A stretch of 6,439 bases of DNA from an uncultured Actinomycetes bacterium (GTDB lineage Bacteria > Actinomycetota > Actinomycetes > Nanopelagicales > Nanopelagicaceae), in the NCBI GenBank assembly GCA_903922745.1, contig CAIXVA010000113.1, positions 1 through 6,439 on the forward strand. The letters are read 5' to 3'. The notes beneath the pieces were generated by a model. It did no database searches. It had not been told where the DNA came from and worked only from the letters and a program-made list of their open reading frames with translations. The translations under genes were made by a program, and so were the position numbers. Below, piece after piece: positions 4,991 through 6,439 of the stretch. Numbering within the stretch: position 1 is the first letter of the stretch; every line of letters starts with the position of its first letter.

Positions 4991-6439
4991 GTGTATTTGA
5001 AGAGTATGACGCTCAAGGGCTTTAAGTCCTTTGCTTCTGCGACCACTCTTCGACTCGAACCCGGAATCACGTGCGTGGTTGGTCCTAACGGTTCAGGTAA
5101 ATCAAACGTTGTAGATGCACTCACATGGGTTATGGGTGAGCAAGGCGCAAAATCACTGCGCGGTGGAAAGATGGAAGATGTCATCTTTGCTGGAACAAGC
5201 GGGCGAGCTCCACTTGGTCGCGCTGAGGTTTCATTAACAATTGATAACTCAGATGGCGCACTACCTATCGAGTACACCGAAGTAACAATTTCTAGAATTC
5301 TTTTCCGTAATGGCCAAAGTGAATATCAGATCAACGGTGAAGCATCTCGCTTGTTAGATATTCAAGAACTATTGAGCGATTCAGGTATTGGTCGCGAAAT
5401 GCACGTGATTGTTGGTCAAGGTCAACTTGATGCAATCCTCATGGCAACTCCTGAAGAGCGCCGCGGATTTATTGAAGAAGCAGCTGGAGTACTCAAGCAC
5501 CGCAAGCGTAAAGAGAAAGCACTTCGTAAATTAGATTCGATGCAAGCAAACCTTGCTCGTATTCAAGATCTAACAGTTGAGCTACGTCGACAACTTCGTC
5601 CACTTGGAAAGCAAGCTGAAGTTGCCAAGAAAGCCGCAACGATTCAAGCGGATCTGCGAGATGCAAAACTACGATTGCTCGCTGATGATTTTATTTCGAT
5701 GTCAAAGACTCTCGAACTTGAAGTTGCCGATGAAACTGCATTGCGTGATAAGCGCTCTGCGGTTGAGGCAGAAGTTGATTCTGTTCGACGTCGTGAAGAA
5801 GCATTAGATGCACAAGCCGCGCATGAAGGCCCGTTATTGGTTGCAGCTCAAGAGACTTATTACAGCCTCAACTCACTGCGTGAAAAGTTCCGCGGAACCC
5901 AAAGCCTTGCCCAAGAGCGATCACGTTTTCTTAATGAAGAAGCAGAGGAAGCTCGCACTTCTGGTCGAGATCCAGAAAGTTTGGACAAAGAGGCAGCCAC
6001 ACTACGCCTGGAAGAAAGTGCACTTCGTGCAAATGTGATTTCAGCTCAACAAGCCTTAACTCTTGCTTCATCACAACTTATTGCAGCAGAGGCTGCCCTG
6101 AAAAGTGATGAAGACACAATTGCTGCTGCTATGCGAGCAATTGCAGATGCACGTGAAGGAACAGCGCGCCAAGAAGGCCATATCAAGTCTTTACATGCTC
6201 GCCTTGAAGCTATTGCAGAAGAGATTGAGCGTCTGACTAAGTCTCGCGATGATGCACAAGCCCGTGCAGATAAAGCACAACGCGAACATGCCTCATATGA
6301 ATTAGAAATTGCTAGCGCAGATTCCGGCGAACTCGGACTTGATTCACAGTTTGAGGGCGCTAAGTCTCAACTTGAAAGTACCAAGTTAAAAGTTAATGAA
6401 TTAGTAGATGCTGAGCGGGCAGCAGATCGTGAGCGCAAC
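4991..6439 (+). CDS. smc: Chromosome segregation protein SMC (partial, 3' end missing)
   Basis: SMC is the ATPase core of the SMC-ScpAB condensin complex, which organises and helps separate sister chromosomes. Its N- and C-terminal halves fold together into an ABC-type head at the end of a long antiparallel coiled coil with a hinge. The window holds 483 codons, all open to the end. The N-terminus MYLKSMTLKGFKSFA is the family's standard start and fixes GTG at 4991. Walker A is GPNGSGKS at 31-38, followed by WVMGEQGAKSLRGGKMEDVIFAG (45-67, in pieces WVMGEQG and SLRGGKMEDVIFAG), containing R-loop R57. The Q-loop region VGQGQLDAIL is at 141-150, then PEERRGFIEEAAGVLKHR leads into the coiled coil. 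From about residue 165 to the window edge the sequence is charged, Ala/Glu/Arg-rich heptad helix. The hinge, second arm, signature motif and Walker B should lie downstream of the window. No frameshift is seen. Confidence 0.97.
   Translation, partial: MYLKSMTLKGFKSFASATTLRLEPGITCVVGPNGSGKSNVVDALTWVMGEQGAKSLRGGKMEDVIFAGTSGRAPLGRAEVSLTIDNSDGALPIEYTEVTISRILFRNGQSEYQINGEASRLLDIQELLSDSGIGREMHVIVGQGQLDAILMATPEERRGFIEEAAGVLKHRKRKEKALRKLDSMQANLARIQDLTVELRRQLRPLGKQAEVAKKAATIQADLRDAKLRLLADDFISMSKTLELEVADETALRDKRSAVEAEVDSVRRREEALDAQAAHEGPLLVAAQETYYSLNSLREKFRGTQSLAQERSRFLNEEAEEARTSGRDPESLDKEAATLRLEESALRANVISAQQALTLASSQLIAAEAALKSDEDTIAAAMRAIADAREGTARQEGHIKSLHARLEAIAEEIERLTKSRDDAQARADKAQREHASYELEIASADSGELGLDSQFEGAKSQLESTKLKVNELVDAERAADRERN

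Noticed and set aside
5577..6038. Two plus-strand open frames in another register within smc
   Set aside because: They overlap the uninterrupted smc coiled-coil frame, which has strong family identity; their translations show no domain.

Overview
The window is a continuous run of housekeeping genes, all on the + strand, from what looks like an actinobacterium of moderate to low G+C (by eye mid-40s percent). Three things point to Actinobacteria. The gene order is recG, rsmD, coaD, a DivIVA-like gene, DUF177, rpmF, rnc, smc. CoaD carries the KGLR form of its substrate-binding motif. The protein between coaD and DUF177 matches, as recalled from memory, both ends of the mycobacterial septation protein SepIVA. 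The modest G+C, tight packing and short proteins would fit a streamlined aquatic lineage such as the freshwater acI group (Nanopelagicales), but that placement is inference.

Layout: the 3' part of recG (1-1827, start outside the window) is followed after 4 nt by rsmD (TTG start, 1832-2401). A 39-nt gap that may hold a promoter leads to coaD (2441-2920). Three nt later comes the SepIVA/DivIVA-like coiled-coil gene (2924-3403), and 6 nt later the DUF177/YceD gene (3410-4021). A 67-nt leader with two small stem-loops and a good Shine-Dalgarno precedes the short rpmF gene for zinc-ribbon ribosomal protein L32 (GTG start, 4089-4262). rnc for RNase III follows after 10 nt (4273-4950). After a 40-nt gap, smc begins with GTG at 4991 and runs off the end at 6439, still inside its first coiled-coil arm.

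Together the genes cover replication-fork rescue (RecG), ribosome and rRNA maturation (RsmD, DUF177, L32, RNase III), coenzyme A synthesis (CoaD), septation or polar growth (SepIVA-like) and chromosome organisation (SMC). The spacing suggests one or two long transcripts, possibly with internal leaderless promoters at coaD and smc. No tRNA, rRNA, mobile element, CRISPR array, toxin or defence gene is visible, and no stretch over 300 bases lacks a gene. I found no undescribed system. The most interesting item is the shortened SepIVA-like protein.
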